Source: Pseudomonas asturiensis (GTDB taxonomy: Bacteria > Pseudomonadota > Gammaproteobacteria > Pseudomonadales > Pseudomonadaceae). Taken from it: a DNA stretch of 64,000 bases. The notes under the pieces are model-generated. The model had not been told where the DNA came from. It made no database searches and was given only the letters and a program-made list of their open reading frames with translations. This document shows positions 34,844 to 44,481 of the stretch, piece by piece (position 1 is the stretch's first letter; each line of letters begins with the position of its first letter). The DNA lies in the NCBI RefSeq assembly GCF_900143095.1, contig NZ_FRDA01000001.1, forward strand, positions 567,357 to 631,356. The letters are read 5' to 3'. The position numbers were made by a program, and so were the translations under genes.

Positions 34844-35803
34844 ATGGCTGCCCCTAAGCGTTTCTCCCTGATTACCGATCTGTTGAGACTCAATCAACAA
34901 TTGGTAAAGCTTTCCTGCCCGGGTTGTGCAAGCGATGATCCGCAGTTGATCTGGCGTCGTGACCGCTATTTTCTCGAAGTGAATTTGTCGGCCTGCCGTG
35001 CCTGTGGTCTGGTGTATCTGGCTCGCGGATTGCGTGGCGAAGCTCAGGACACGTTTTACCGGCAAATTTATCACCGCCTGATGGTGCAACCGCCGCCGCC
35101 CGACCTGCTGTGGAACTATCGCTTGATCGCCGGCTACCGGTACAGCGAGATTACCTCGGTCATTGGGCGCTTCGATTCGGTGCTGGATATTGGTGCCGGT
35201 CTCGGATTTTTTCTCGATGCCTGCCGAGCTCATGGCTGTTCGCACTATGTGGGCCTGGAGCCGGGCGGCGCGCAGCGCGAACATGCGGTCCAGACCTTGG
35301 GTCTGGGTGACAAGGTACTGGCTCAAGGCTTGAGTGCCGAAACGTCGCTGCCGTTCATGCCAAAACTGATCACCTTGTTTCATGTGTTGGAGCATCTGGA
35401 AGAGCCGGGCAAGGCACTTCAAGAAATCGCTGCACGAATCGATCCCCAAGGATGGCTGGTTATCGAGGTGCCCGATATCCGTGCCAAATGGTCCGCGTTG
35501 GGGTTGTGGCAAATCCATATCTCTCATCGCAGCTATTTCTGTCAGGAGACCCTTGAAGCGTTGCTGCGTAATAACGGCTTCAAGGTGCAACACAGCGCTT
35601 CTGAGGCATATGGAATTTATGAGGGCAACTTGAGAGTCTATGCGCAACTGGGTAACAACGATGCGGCCGCCGAGCCTTTCAGACCGCAGCGACTGGCTGA
35701 AACCATCGGACATATTCTCAAGCAGATTCGCCCCTTGAGTCTTCGCAATGGCTATCCACGTGCGGCTCTGCGTCTTGGCAAGTTGTCGTTGAAAGGTCGT
35801 TGA
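34844..35803 (+). CDS. SAM-dependent methyltransferase with N-terminal Cys module
   Basis: The protein has 319 residues from the ATG at 34844 (a longer frame starts at 34787). Cys pairs CPGC and CRAC near the N-terminus form a zinc-knuckle-like module. The SAM loop is VLDIGAGLGFFLDAC and FHVLEHLEEPGKAL matches the catalytic strand region. It is a relative of the enzyme at 26973-27980, but on the opposite strand to its neighbours. Its last 86 bases overlap the 3' end of the sugar transferase gene tail-to-tail. Confidence 0.83.
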   Translation: MAAPKRFSLITDLLRLNQQLVKLSCPGCASDDPQLIWRRDRYFLEVNLSACRACGLVYLARGLRGEAQDTFYRQIYHRLMVQPPPPDLLWNYRLIAGYRYSEITSVIGRFDSVLDIGAGLGFFLDACRAHGCSHYVGLEPGGAQREHAVQTLGLGDKVLAQGLSAETSLPFMPKLITLFHVLEHLEEPGKALQEIAARIDPQGWLVIEVPDIRAKWSALGLWQIHISHRSYFCQETLEALLRNNGFKVQHSASEAYGIYEGNLRVYAQLGNNDAAAEPFRPQRLAETIGHILKQIRPLSLRNGYPRAALRLGKLSLKGR

Positions 35804-37094
35804 GCACAGGCCAATGCTTTGTGGCGTCACTGTCTTTTTGTGGCATCCCCCGGGTTTCATGCCTTGGTTCGCTACGCAAAAGGGCCATAGGGGTCGCAAA
35901 TAAAATCCTGAGGTCCAGGAACAGCGATTGCCGGCCAATGTATTCAAGGTCGGCGTTGATACGCAGCGCCATGTCCTCGCTGGCACGGGTTTCACCTCGC
36001 ATGCCACGGACCTGGGCCAGCCCGGTGAGTCCGGGCTTAGCTGCACGCCGCAAAGCATAATCAGCAACTTTCGCCCCGTACTGCAGGTCATGAGCGACGG
36101 CATGAGGGCGTGGGCCAACCATGGACATGTCACCGTTGATTACGTTAAGCAGTTGCGGCAGCTCGTCTATGCCCCATAAACGCATCCAATGACCCAGCGG
36201 TGTGATTCGCGGGTCGCAGTTGCGCGCCTGCGGAGCCAGAGGGTCACTGCCGGCCGTGACCAGCATGCTGCGGAATTTGAGAATGGTGATGCATCGGCCG
36301 TCCAGACCCAAGCGTTGCTGACGAAACAACGCTGGCCCGCCATCCTGAAACCTGATCAATAAAACGATCAATAGCATCGGCACGGCGCACAGAGTTAACA
36401 GCACCGCCGCGCAGAACATATCGAACAGTCGCTTGCCCACAGTCACCAACGCAGAGGGTTGGGGTACCGCTTGCCTGTTCAGGCCAGCATCGCGCAGGCG
36501 AAGCGGTTGACGTTTGATTGCCTCGAGCAATCCCTCAATTTCAGTATCAGTGAGGCGTAGATCAAAGATCACGACGTCGTCGACATCCGATTTAGCCTGC
36601 GCCTCATTGAGCCAGGCAATGGCATCCGGTCGCGGCAGACACTTGGCCGCATAGCCTGACGAACATGGAAAATCAGCCGTTTGCCATTCATCGCCAGCTA
36701 ACAAGGCTCTGGGTCGGCGCGGGCGCCAGGTTGCTATCCGGTTATTGAACGTAGTCAGCAGAAGCAGGCCGCTGGCCGCCAGGGCAAACCATGTCGCAGG
36801 CCACTGCCAGGACGTCGTCAGACCGAACACGGCTGCCGGGCAAAACACCAGTCCAAGGCTTATCAAGAGTTGGCCAGTATCAGTCCCGATGCGCTCGGCA
36901 AGTCGATCTTGGGGACGCAGCATTGTGCGGTCCAGCCACACGAAAATCAGCATCGTCAGGATTGACCAGAAAACCGAGACCCATTCCCATAGTTCTACTG
37001 AAAGGGCGACATTAGCCAGCCAGCCCGTCGCAGCAATACTCAGGCCGCGTGCAAGGTACCGAGAAGTCGGAATAGGGTGATTCAGGTTAGGCAA
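35718..37094 (-). CDS. Initiating undecaprenyl-phosphate sugar phosphotransferase
   Basis: The 458-residue protein has four N-terminal membrane helices, a cytoplasmic linker and the bacterial sugar-transferase domain. Visible motifs are GKRLFDMFCAA, ILKFRSML, DELPQLLNVINGDMSMVG and RPHAVAHDLQY, then AKPGLTGLAQVRG. It transfers sugar-1-phosphate to undecaprenyl phosphate to start each repeat unit. The C-terminal about 60 residues beyond LRSEP are non-conserved and lie in the tail-to-tail overlap with the methyltransferase gene. Confidence 0.9.
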   Translation of the reverse strand: MPNLNHPIPTSRYLARGLSIAATGWLANVALSVELWEWVSVFWSILTMLIFVWLDRTMLRPQDRLAERIGTDTGQLLISLGLVFCPAAVFGLTTSWQWPATWFALAASGLLLLTTFNNRIATWRPRRPRALLAGDEWQTADFPCSSGYAAKCLPRPDAIAWLNEAQAKSDVDDVVIFDLRLTDTEIEGLLEAIKRQPLRLRDAGLNRQAVPQPSALVTVGKRLFDMFCAAVLLTLCAVPMLLIVLLIRFQDGGPALFRQQRLGLDGRCITILKFRSMLVTAGSDPLAPQARNCDPRITPLGHWMRLWGIDELPQLLNVINGDMSMVGPRPHAVAHDLQYGAKVADYALRRAAKPGLTGLAQVRGMRGETRASEDMALRINADLEYIGRQSLFLDLRILFATPMALLRSEPRHETRGMPQKDSDATKHWPVLNDLSTTTCQDAEPHVDSHCEDSRGESA

Positions 37095-37193
37095 TTTAGC
37101 GTCCTGCTATTAAAATCCCGGCCATGGGCGACTCTGTCCATGGCCATGAAATCCCTGGGTGCTGGCCTGCTGCAAAACGTTGCGGGTATCCCT

Positions 37194-38372
37194 TCAGCGC
37201 GACCGCATCACAAGCCGGTAAAGGCGAACGGCAGGATAAAGAAAGGCCAGCAGCCGTGGCAGTATTACCCAATTGCTGTCTTTTCCGGTAGGGCTCAGCC
37301 ATCCGGCAAGTGCATTCCAACGTCCTTTAGGGGTGTCTTGCAGTGCAACATCCAGCATGACCCTCTTGAGGGGGCCCAGACGTGCAGCGACTTCATTGTC
37401 AGAGAGTGAGTTGCAGATCGCTACTGTTGCCAGATCAACCATGGCCTTGCTAGCCCGGCAAGGACGTCGCATTTGCTGCAGCGGGCTCGCCACCTGCGTG
37501 CCGAAAAATCGCTCCAGCAGCGTCAGGCATGCGTCCAGCATGGCGCGAGTACCACTCAACTTAATCTGTCGCGCAGCCTCTGCGGCGTCGAAGTCGGGTC
37601 GCTGAAGCAGCGCGTGGATATCTATCAGCCAAATCAGGCGACGAAAGCAATGTTGATTGGCGTGGGCAATCAGATAAGCAAGGGCATGCATCGGCTTCAG
37701 GCTGGCAACTGGCGTGCCCTGCAAGTCGATATCGCAGGCCATCGCGTCGGTGTGCTGGAGCAAGTGTCGCTGGCGCAGCAGCCGTCGGTGCAATTCCACT
37801 CGGGGCCTGGTGCGATGCAGCAGAACCAGCTCATGGGTGCCCGCGGGGAGGGGAAGGTGCTGATCGGGTGCGAGTGTGTAGCCAAGGTCGTGCAACACCT
37901 CAAGAGCCTGCGGCCACTTGAGCTCATCGAGCATCAGGTCAAGATCCACTCCACCGCGCGCGCCGAGTGATCCATGGGCCTGCAGGGCCAGAACCGGACC
38001 CTTGAGCGCCAACGGCTTCAAATCACGAGCAGCAAACGCCGCTACCAGCGTTTTGAGAGTGCCCCCCAGTTGCAGAGAGCGCAATGCGATGCGTCGCTGC
38101 TCGTTGTTCAGTGCGATGGAGTTCGGGAGGTCAAGCGCGTCAATGCGTGTGCTGACTAACAGGCCGGCAATGCCATGATGACGGACAAAGGCTGAGGCTG
38201 AGGCTGAGGCTGAAGGCGGGGTGTTCGGCATGTCGGATGGACCGAAGCCCATCAGCCATAACGTGAACTGCAAAAGGTCATCGCCTGACTTCGGCTGCGC
38301 AACGGCAGCGTCACCGGCGTCGCTGGCCGCAGGATGGGAATGACGAATTAACATGGCGAGCCTGGCATCCAT
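37194..38372 (-). CDS. Nucleotidyltransferase-fold protein of the polysaccharide locus
   Basis: The 392-residue protein resembles the uncharacterised nucleotidyltransferase family found in capsule and exosortase-linked loci. KPLALKGPVLALQAHGSL and RGGVDLDLMLDE carry the G-G-x(3)-D-x-D active-site pattern. A Ser-Ala repeat (encoded at 38190-38213) precedes the domain. The ATG at 38372 is chosen over the TTG at 38417; neither has a strong ribosome-binding site. It is divergent from the gene at 38464. The substrate is unknown. Confidence 0.72.
   Translation of the reverse strand: MDARLAMLIRHSHPAASDAGDAAVAQPKSGDDLLQFTLWLMGFGPSDMPNTPPSASASASAFVRHHGIAGLLVSTRIDALDLPNSIALNNEQRRIALRSLQLGGTLKTLVAAFAARDLKPLALKGPVLALQAHGSLGARGGVDLDLMLDELKWPQALEVLHDLGYTLAPDQHLPLPAGTHELVLLHRTRPRVELHRRLLRQRHLLQHTDAMACDIDLQGTPVASLKPMHALAYLIAHANQHCFRRLIWLIDIHALLQRPDFDAAEAARQIKLSGTRAMLDACLTLLERFFGTQVASPLQQMRRPCRASKAMVDLATVAICNSLSDNEVAARLGPLKRVMLDVALQDTPKGRWNALAGWLSPTGKDSNWVILPRLLAFLYPAVRLYRLVMRSR
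38190..38213. repeat. Hexanucleotide tandem repeat (GGCTGA)x4 within a coding region
   Basis: Four exact copies encode alternating Ser-Ala near the N-terminus of the nucleotidyltransferase-fold protein. Unit length is a multiple of three, so copy-number changes would keep the frame. Confidence 0.9.
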
Positions 38373-38463
38373 TCCCAGTGAGTGACACTCAATTGAATAG
38401 TAAAGTTGGCAAGTCAATCAAGCATCTGTAGCGTTAGGCTATCAAAAACAGTGATGTTGACCA

Positions 38464-39759
38464 ATGACCCCCTCTTTTTGGATGAAGAATTCGTTTGCGC
38501 AACACGCCATCGAGTGGCGCAAGCGTTTTGGCAAGGAAGCGACTGATGTGCGTCACGAACTGTTTTTTCTCACGGCTGGCAGAACGCGATTTTCGGCAGG
38601 ATTGCGGGGTGTTGGGGCATTACTGCGCGATATTCGACTGTTGCTGCGTAAAAGCCAGAGCCTTACAGAGACTCCACAGCCACAGGCAATTCTGCTCTCG
38701 ACTCTAGAGGGTGCCAGCGGCTGGGGGACTCTGGAACGTAGCCTTTCTGCAGTGGCAGCGGCGGGGTATCGGCCCGTGGTTCTGGCCCACCCACGCCTTT
38801 CGTCCGATCTGTTCCCATCCAGCCTCGGTATCGTGCGTCCGGCACGAGTAGACGCCGCGACGCTGCTGGCAACCTTGCGGGTGTTTGTCGTCAACCTGGT
38901 TCGGTCCCGTCCGCTGGTGCTGGCAAGTTGTGTGGCCCGGCGTCGTTTGTGGCAGGGCAGCCTGAGAAGAACCTTGACTGGCAGCCGTGGCGTACTTCTG
39001 TTGCACAATGACTTTGACATGATGAGCCGCTCTGCGATCGGCCTCGGCCTGCCTGCTGTCTGTTTGCAGCACGGCGTGCCAACTGACGAATTCTTTCCCA
39101 CCAACGCCGATTGGTACCTCACATGGGGGGGCAGCAGTCGACGCGCATTCGATGCCGCCGATAGCCGCTCCAGCCAGCTTATCGATGATGCGCTTGGGCG
39201 AGAGACAAAAGCGTCACACCCGCTGATAGCACCGGACGGGCTCTGTCTACTCTCCCAGACCCATGCCCAGGTATTGGGGGAGGGCATTGAGGCGGCGTTG
39301 CATGATTTTGCCGATGCATTATTGAAAATCGCACCGCAAGCGAGGATCCTTTTACACCCGCAGGAAGGCCAGTCTTATACAGGCAGCGCAGCAATGGCGA
39401 CCCGCAGGCCTCCACACCCGGAGTTAACGCCTGGAGCCCGTGGCTCGTGCCTGATGATGGGGTATTGCTCCACCGCCATGCTTGAAGCTGCTTTCGCGGG
39501 TCATTGGGTGGTGGCCCTGCAACTCAGGCTTGACGGTAATCTGCCCGCCCGCAGCCTATTGGCGGCACCTTTGCGTGCAGAAACGGCGGGGCAGGCTGTC
39601 GCCCTTTATCATCGTTTGATCGGGGACGCCGACTTTCGTCGTGAAGCGGCCGAGGCGCAGCGCCAGTGGTTGAAGGACAGTTTTTGCAGCCAGCCAGGAG
39701 GGCTTCAGCAATTGCTACAGAACATTGATGTGCCGTCGCGTGCGGAGTGCCGACAGTGA
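38464..39759 (+). CDS. GT-B-like polysaccharide biosynthesis protein, family not certain
   Basis: The 431-residue protein has LQHGVPTDEFFPTNADWYLTWG, given here as its parts LQHGVPTDEFFP and NADWYLTWG, a pattern like CDP-glycerol phosphotransferases and surface-carbohydrate GT-B proteins. ILLHPQEGQSYTG and GYCSTAMLEAAFAGH resemble the nucleotide-sugar-binding C-terminal lobe. No membrane helix is evident. It starts the rightward run and its TGA overlaps the next GTG (GTGA). A glycosyl- or phosphotransferase role is inferred. Confidence 0.6.
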   Translation: MTPSFWMKNSFAQHAIEWRKRFGKEATDVRHELFFLTAGRTRFSAGLRGVGALLRDIRLLLRKSQSLTETPQPQAILLSTLEGASGWGTLERSLSAVAAAGYRPVVLAHPRLSSDLFPSSLGIVRPARVDAATLLATLRVFVVNLVRSRPLVLASCVARRRLWQGSLRRTLTGSRGVLLLHNDFDMMSRSAIGLGLPAVCLQHGVPTDEFFPTNADWYLTWGGSSRRAFDAADSRSSQLIDDALGRETKASHPLIAPDGLCLLSQTHAQVLGEGIEAALHDFADALLKIAPQARILLHPQEGQSYTGSAAMATRRPPHPELTPGARGSCLMMGYCSTAMLEAAFAGHWVVALQLRLDGNLPARSLLAAPLRAETAGQAVALYHRLIGDADFRREAAEAQRQWLKDSFCSQPGGLQQLLQNIDVPSRAECRQ

Positions 39760-41513
39760 CGATACACGTCTTGCAGGTCAGCAAGGAATTTCAGCCCTTG
39801 TCCAGCGGGGTGGCGCGTCATATCCAGGGGCTTGCCCAGGCACTGAGTGGCAACCACGAGATTGCGCTGAATATCCTGGCACCCACCGTCGAGGCAGCCA
39901 GTGCCCCCTGTCCTGTCAAGCAAGGCGGTTATCGCCACCTGTGGGCGCTCATCGGCGCCAGTGACGTTGTGCATGTCCATGGTGCGCGCACGCCATTTGC
40001 TGCCGTGGCGGGAATACTCGCCCGGCTGCGTGGCGTCCCATTGGTGTATACACCGCATTGTTACTACGACTCCGGCGCGCCGTGGCGTCGGTTACTCAAG
40101 ACCTTGTGGGACAAAACCATTGAGCGTGCACTGGTGGCCAGCGCTGGCGCTGTGGTGTTGCTGCATCAGGGCTGGGTTGCCGATCTGGCGCGACGTGGGT
40201 TGTATCCGGCCAGCGTGATGATTATCCCCAACTGCATTGATGACCAGCGGCGATCAGCTCCGTGGACGGTAGAGCGTATTCCAGGAGCGCCAGCCCTGTT
40301 GTCAGTGGGTCGACTCGATCCGGTCAAGCGTATTGATGACGTCATTGCGGCTTTGGCGACTTCATCTCTGGCGCATGCAGTGCTGCACATCATTGGCCGG
40401 GGCGAGGATCGCTCACGACTTGAAGCCATTGCTCTGCAGTCAGGGCTTGCCGATCGCGTGCGTTTCCACGGTTGGCAGGACGACGACGCTACACAACGAA
40501 TGATGGCCGGTTGCGATGCGATGGTGCTGGCTTCCGAGCGCGAAGGCATGCCGACGGTGGTGCTCGAAGCCCTGTTGGCCGGTGTGCCCATCGCTTGCTC
40601 GGACATAGACGGCTGCCGGTCTATCACTGACGCGGTAGGCTGGGAGCATCTATTTGCGGTTGCAGACATTCCCGCGCTGTCTGAGTGTGTTGCCCGCACC
40701 GCTCTAGGCGCGGTTCCGGACGCGGTCATCGAAGCGGTCAAGGAGGGTTTCACCTGGCAGCGTAAGGCCCCCCAACTGGCTGCCGTTTATGTTGATCTTG
40801 CAACAGCGCGCCGCCCCTCGCAGTCTCTGATGAAGCGCCTGGCAAGGCATCTGAGCAACTATGACAATCCTCACTCGCTGGGTTCGCGCCTGCGTGCCAA
40901 ACGCATCGGCCCGTTGCTGGCGCTGATCGATCAGGCTTATCTGCGCCATGGACATGTCAATCTGATCGATGTGGGTGGGACAGTGCGTTACTGGAACATC
41001 GTTCCGTCTGAGTATCTGGATGCCCGTCGCGTCTCGATCACACTGGTTAACCTTGGCACCGTGCGCCAGGTGGCCAGTCATCCGCGCTTCACCCTGGTAC
41101 AAGGCGATGGATGCGACTTGAGTGCCTACGAAGACGGGGCGTTCCATGTGGCGCATTCCAACTCTGTCATCGAGCATGTCGGGGGCGCGCTTCGAGCGAC
41201 AAAATTCGCTCATGAGATGAAGCGGGTTGCGGAGCACTATTTCATCCAGACCCCGGATTTCTGGTGCCCATTTGAACCCCATTGCATGACCCCGCTGTTT
41301 CACTGGTCACCGTACTGGCTGCGCACCTGGCTGGTGCAACGCGTGGCGTTGGGTCACTGGCCCCGTGCTCGCAATGGCGCAGAAGCACGCGCGCTGGTAG
41401 ACAGCGCTCAGCTGTTAACCCGCCGCCAATTTCAGGCGATGCTGCCTGAGGCGCGGATCATCCGGGAGCGTGTTATCGGGCTACCCAAATCATTGATTGC
41501 CGTGAACTCATGA
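39756..41513 (+). CDS. Glycosyltransferase family 4 fused to a methyltransferase-like domain
   Basis: The 585-residue protein has two domains. Residues 1-335 are GT4: VARHIQGLAQALSG at the N-terminus, LLSVGRLDPVKRIDDVI and ASEREGMPTVVLEALLAG for donor binding. From about 375, LIDVGGTVRYWNIVP and VQGDGCDLSAYEDGAFHVAH look like a class I SAM methyltransferase core, with NSVIEHVGG as the post-motif helix. GTG at 39756 (GGAG 8 bases upstream) is preferred over GTG at 39747. The enzyme may add and then methylate a terminal sugar, which can cap chain growth; this is inferred. Confidence 0.83.
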   Translation: MTIHVLQVSKEFQPLSSGVARHIQGLAQALSGNHEIALNILAPTVEAASAPCPVKQGGYRHLWALIGASDVVHVHGARTPFAAVAGILARLRGVPLVYTPHCYYDSGAPWRRLLKTLWDKTIERALVASAGAVVLLHQGWVADLARRGLYPASVMIIPNCIDDQRRSAPWTVERIPGAPALLSVGRLDPVKRIDDVIAALATSSLAHAVLHIIGRGEDRSRLEAIALQSGLADRVRFHGWQDDDATQRMMAGCDAMVLASEREGMPTVVLEALLAGVPIACSDIDGCRSITDAVGWEHLFAVADIPALSECVARTALGAVPDAVIEAVKEGFTWQRKAPQLAAVYVDLATARRPSQSLMKRLARHLSNYDNPHSLGSRLRAKRIGPLLALIDQAYLRHGHVNLIDVGGTVRYWNIVPSEYLDARRVSITLVNLGTVRQVASHPRFTLVQGDGCDLSAYEDGAFHVAHSNSVIEHVGGALRATKFAHEMKRVAEHYFIQTPDFWCPFEPHCMTPLFHWSPYWLRTWLVQRVALGHWPRARNGAEARALVDSAQLLTRRQFQAMLPEARIIRERVIGLPKSLIAVNS

Positions 41514-43270
41514 GCGTCAGCCAACCTTTTTCATTACTGCGCATTCCGTCCCGCGCCCTGAGCTTTGTCAGAGGTTGCGGCGCCACCAGGGCCAGCATCA
41601 CGTCGATGCTTTCGATACTGGCAGGAAAGGCCGGCCTTGATGCGATATCTGCACTGTTGCTGGCAGCCGTTCTCACCGTGATTCTGCCCGTGAACAGAGC
41701 CGCAGGTGGCTGGTACGCGCAGATTGAAGCCTTTGTTGAAGGCCCTTTCACTGGTGTGGTATCGCCATTGCTCGTGCTGGTGGCTCTTCTGGTGCTATGC
41801 AAGGGGCTGCTGATTCCTTTACTGCTCGGGTTACGTGGCCGCCTGATGGATCAGTGGACGTTACTGGTGTCCATGCAAGTGCTGACACAAGAGTTACTGC
41901 CGCAGGCTCGTTATCGGCCGCAGGCTCACGCACAAGGCAGCAACGTGGCTGTCAACTTTGTAGTACCCCGAATAGTTGCAGGAGTGATTCTGCCGAGCCT
42001 GGATGTGCTGACAGAAATTGCCCTGGTCAGCCTTCTGCTGTGCGCTCTGCTGGTGATTGAACCATTCGCTTCTTCGGTGCTGATTCTGGCATTGCTGGGC
42101 ATCGCGTATCTGGGCAATTTGCTGTCGCGCAAGCTGGTAGATAGGCAACAGGATCAGAAATTCAAACTCAATACGTTAATGCAACGGTGGGTGACTGATT
42201 CGGTTGGATGCGTTCGCGAGATCAGGCTTTACCGGCGCATGCCTGCGGTGCTTGACCGTTATCGCTCTCTGGCGAGGCGTTTTGCCCGCGACAGCGCACG
42301 AGAGCGGACGTTTATGGATGTTCAGGCACCGGTCATGGAACTGACTTTCCTGCTGATCCTTGGCGCGTCGGTGCTGGTGATCACCGAACGATCCTGGCAA
42401 GCAGACTTCCATTTGCTTGCGCTTTTTTCTGCTGTGGGAATGCGTTTGATTTTAGGCTTGCGACGCATTCTGACCAGTTTGCAAGTCATCAGGTTTTCCC
42501 GTCCTGCGCTGGAGCACATGACCGCCGATAGGCCGGTAAACGTTGAAAAAGTGATTCGCGCTTCGAGCCAAAGAGAGTGTGAAACGGAAGAATTATTGGT
42601 CTGTGAATCGCTGTACTACGCCCATCCGGGTGCGGATCAGGACATCATTCGCCGCCTGAATCTGTGCCTGCGCAAGGGCGAGTGGGTCGGGCTGGTGGGC
42701 CAGTCCGGGGTTGGCAAATCGACGCTGGTTGACCTGCTCATCGGAGAGCTGGAACCACGCGAGGGGCATATCCATTGGCGGTCGGTTGGCGGGAGGCGCT
42801 CGGGTATCGGCTATGCAGGGGCCGTCACGACACTGATCCCCGGGACGCTGCGGGACAACGTTGCCTTCCTGGGGCAAGCGTGTACTGACTCGAAGGTCAT
42901 GGAGGCCCTAGGTTTCGCGCAAATAGCATTGCTGGTAGAGCGCCTTCCGGAAGGCCTGGACACCGCCGTCGAATTTTTCGAGCAAAATATTTCCAGCGGT
43001 GAGCGTCAGCGCATCGGGCTGGCCCGCGCCTTGCTTCATGCAACCTCGTTGCTGATTCTCGATGAGGCAACCGCTTCTCTGGATCAGTCAACTGAACGTG
43101 ATTTTCTGGAACAGGTGCGCGCCGCGCGGCCTGATCTGGCGGTTCTGCTGATCACTCACCGACTGAGTGCCCTGCATTACACCGAGCGCAACTTGCTGAT
43201 GACTAACGGTACATTGGACGTATTTACGCCTGATCGACAGAGCGATCAGGTCGCAGGATTTACAGGGTAG
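41510..43270 (+). CDS. ABC exporter half-transporter (membrane domain plus ATPase)
   Basis: The 586-residue protein has about six membrane helices in residues 40-330 and a C-terminal ATPase. Walker A is GQSGVGKST (397-405), the signature is ISSGERQRIGLARALL (from 494) and Walker B is LLILDEATASLD. It overlaps the preceding gene (ATGA). The setting suggests a PglK-like lipid-oligosaccharide flippase. Because no exporter lies next to the RiPP genes, peptide export is an alternative, but the 18-kb distance makes it weak. Confidence 0.87.
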   Translation: MSVSQPFSLLRIPSRALSFVRGCGATRASITSMLSILAGKAGLDAISALLLAAVLTVILPVNRAAGGWYAQIEAFVEGPFTGVVSPLLVLVALLVLCKGLLIPLLLGLRGRLMDQWTLLVSMQVLTQELLPQARYRPQAHAQGSNVAVNFVVPRIVAGVILPSLDVLTEIALVSLLLCALLVIEPFASSVLILALLGIAYLGNLLSRKLVDRQQDQKFKLNTLMQRWVTDSVGCVREIRLYRRMPAVLDRYRSLARRFARDSARERTFMDVQAPVMELTFLLILGASVLVITERSWQADFHLLALFSAVGMRLILGLRRILTSLQVIRFSRPALEHMTADRPVNVEKVIRASSQRECETEELLVCESLYYAHPGADQDIIRRLNLCLRKGEWVGLVGQSGVGKSTLVDLLIGELEPREGHIHWRSVGGRRSGIGYAGAVTTLIPGTLRDNVAFLGQACTDSKVMEALGFAQIALLVERLPEGLDTAVEFFEQNISSGERQRIGLARALLHATSLLILDEATASLDQSTERDFLEQVRAARPDLAVLLITHRLSALHYTERNLLMTNGTLDVFTPDRQSDQVAGFTG

Positions 43271-43278
43271 TTGAACAC

Positions 43279-44418
43279 ATGCATATAGCATTCGTTTTGG
43301 GGACGCGCCCCGAAATCATCAAGCTTTCGTCACTGATCATCGCCTGCATCCGTGAAGGCGTGAGATATACCTTGATCCATACCAATCAGCATTACGCGGC
43401 GGTGATGGATCGTTTGTTTTTCGAAGAGCTTGGTCTGCCGCTCGCGCATTTCAACCTGGGTGTGGGGTCCGACCATGCCGGCTCGCAACTGGCAAGGATG
43501 ATCATGGGGGTCGAGCCCGTATTGCGAGAGGTGAAGCCCGATTACGTCATCGTCCAGGGCGATACCAATAGCGCGCTTGCTGGCGGGCTGGCGGCCAGCA
43601 AGGCCGGCATCCCGGTGGGTCACGTAGAGGCAGGGTTACGCAGTTTCGACAAAACCATGCCAGAGGAGACTAACCGGGTCTTGCTGGATCATCTGTCCAG
43701 TTTCTGGTTTTGCCCTTCGTCGCTGCAGGTCGGGCTTTTGGCGGAGGAGGGGATCGAAAGTGCCAACGTGGTCGTTACCGGCAACACCGGTATTGATGCA
43801 ACGCTGCAACACGCGCAGTCGGCGGCCCGGCACTCGGTCATCCGTGAGCGCCTTGGGCTGGAGGCCGACAATTATTTGTTGTTGACGTGTCATCGCCCTT
43901 CAAACACCGACCATTCAGAGCGTTTCTCGCAGATTATGCTGGGCGTACAGCACCTGGCTGAAATTCAGCAACGCAAAGTGGTGTTTCCGGTGCATCCGAG
44001 GCTTGGCCAGCATCACCATGACGTGCTGCGAGCCCAGACGCATATTCATACCATTGAACCGGTTGGATATCTGGACATGCTGGCGTTGCTGCAAGGTGCC
44101 GCTCTGGTGCTGACTGACAGTGGCGGGCTGCAGGAAGAGGCCTGTGTTCTGCAGCGACGATGCTTGATACTCAGGTCCAATACCGAGCGCCCTGAAAGCC
44201 TGGAAACCGGCGGAGCCCGGCTCGCTGGCTCTCTGACGTCGACCAGTCTGGTTGAGGAAGCGCAGGCGCTAGGCCGTAACCACGTTAGCTGGAAAAACCC
44301 GTTCGGTGATGGTCATGCGCATCGGCGCATTCTTGACACTCTCAAATCCGGGCTAAACCCGGGCTTGGCATCCGCCACCCGCTATATGGCAGGCAGCGAC
44401 CTTGATCGCACAGCCTGA
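43279..44418 (+). CDS. wecB: UDP-N-acetylglucosamine 2-epimerase (non-hydrolysing)
   Basis: The 379-residue protein has the family pattern FVLGTRPEIIKLSSLI at the start, VQGDTNSALAGGLAA, GHVEAGLRSFD and MPEETNRVLLDH, then TDSGGLQEEA in the nucleotide-binding half. It interconverts UDP-GlcNAc and UDP-ManNAc. The product fits the WecG/TagA-type transferase at 24915-25703. It starts 8 bases after the ABC gene. Confidence 0.92.
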   Translation: MHIAFVLGTRPEIIKLSSLIIACIREGVRYTLIHTNQHYAAVMDRLFFEELGLPLAHFNLGVGSDHAGSQLARMIMGVEPVLREVKPDYVIVQGDTNSALAGGLAASKAGIPVGHVEAGLRSFDKTMPEETNRVLLDHLSSFWFCPSSLQVGLLAEEGIESANVVVTGNTGIDATLQHAQSAARHSVIRERLGLEADNYLLLTCHRPSNTDHSERFSQIMLGVQHLAEIQQRKVVFPVHPRLGQHHHDVLRAQTHIHTIEPVGYLDMLALLQGAALVLTDSGGLQEEACVLQRRCLILRSNTERPESLETGGARLAGSLTSTSLVEEAQALGRNHVSWKNPFGDGHAHRRILDTLKSGLNPGLASATRYMAGSDLDRTA

Positions 44419-44481
44419 CCGCGATCATGGCTGGTTTTTGAGAATGACTGTGATGCTACCGACACACGCAGGTACCAGCCC

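Noticed and set aside
38190..38213. Phase-variation repeat
   Set aside because: The unit is six bases, so copy changes do not shift the frame; only the Ser-Ala length would vary.
41510..43270. ABC transporter as the lasso exporter (D protein)
   Set aside because: It overlaps a glycosyltransferase gene and lies 18 kb away inside the glycan locus; a glycan flippase is more likely.
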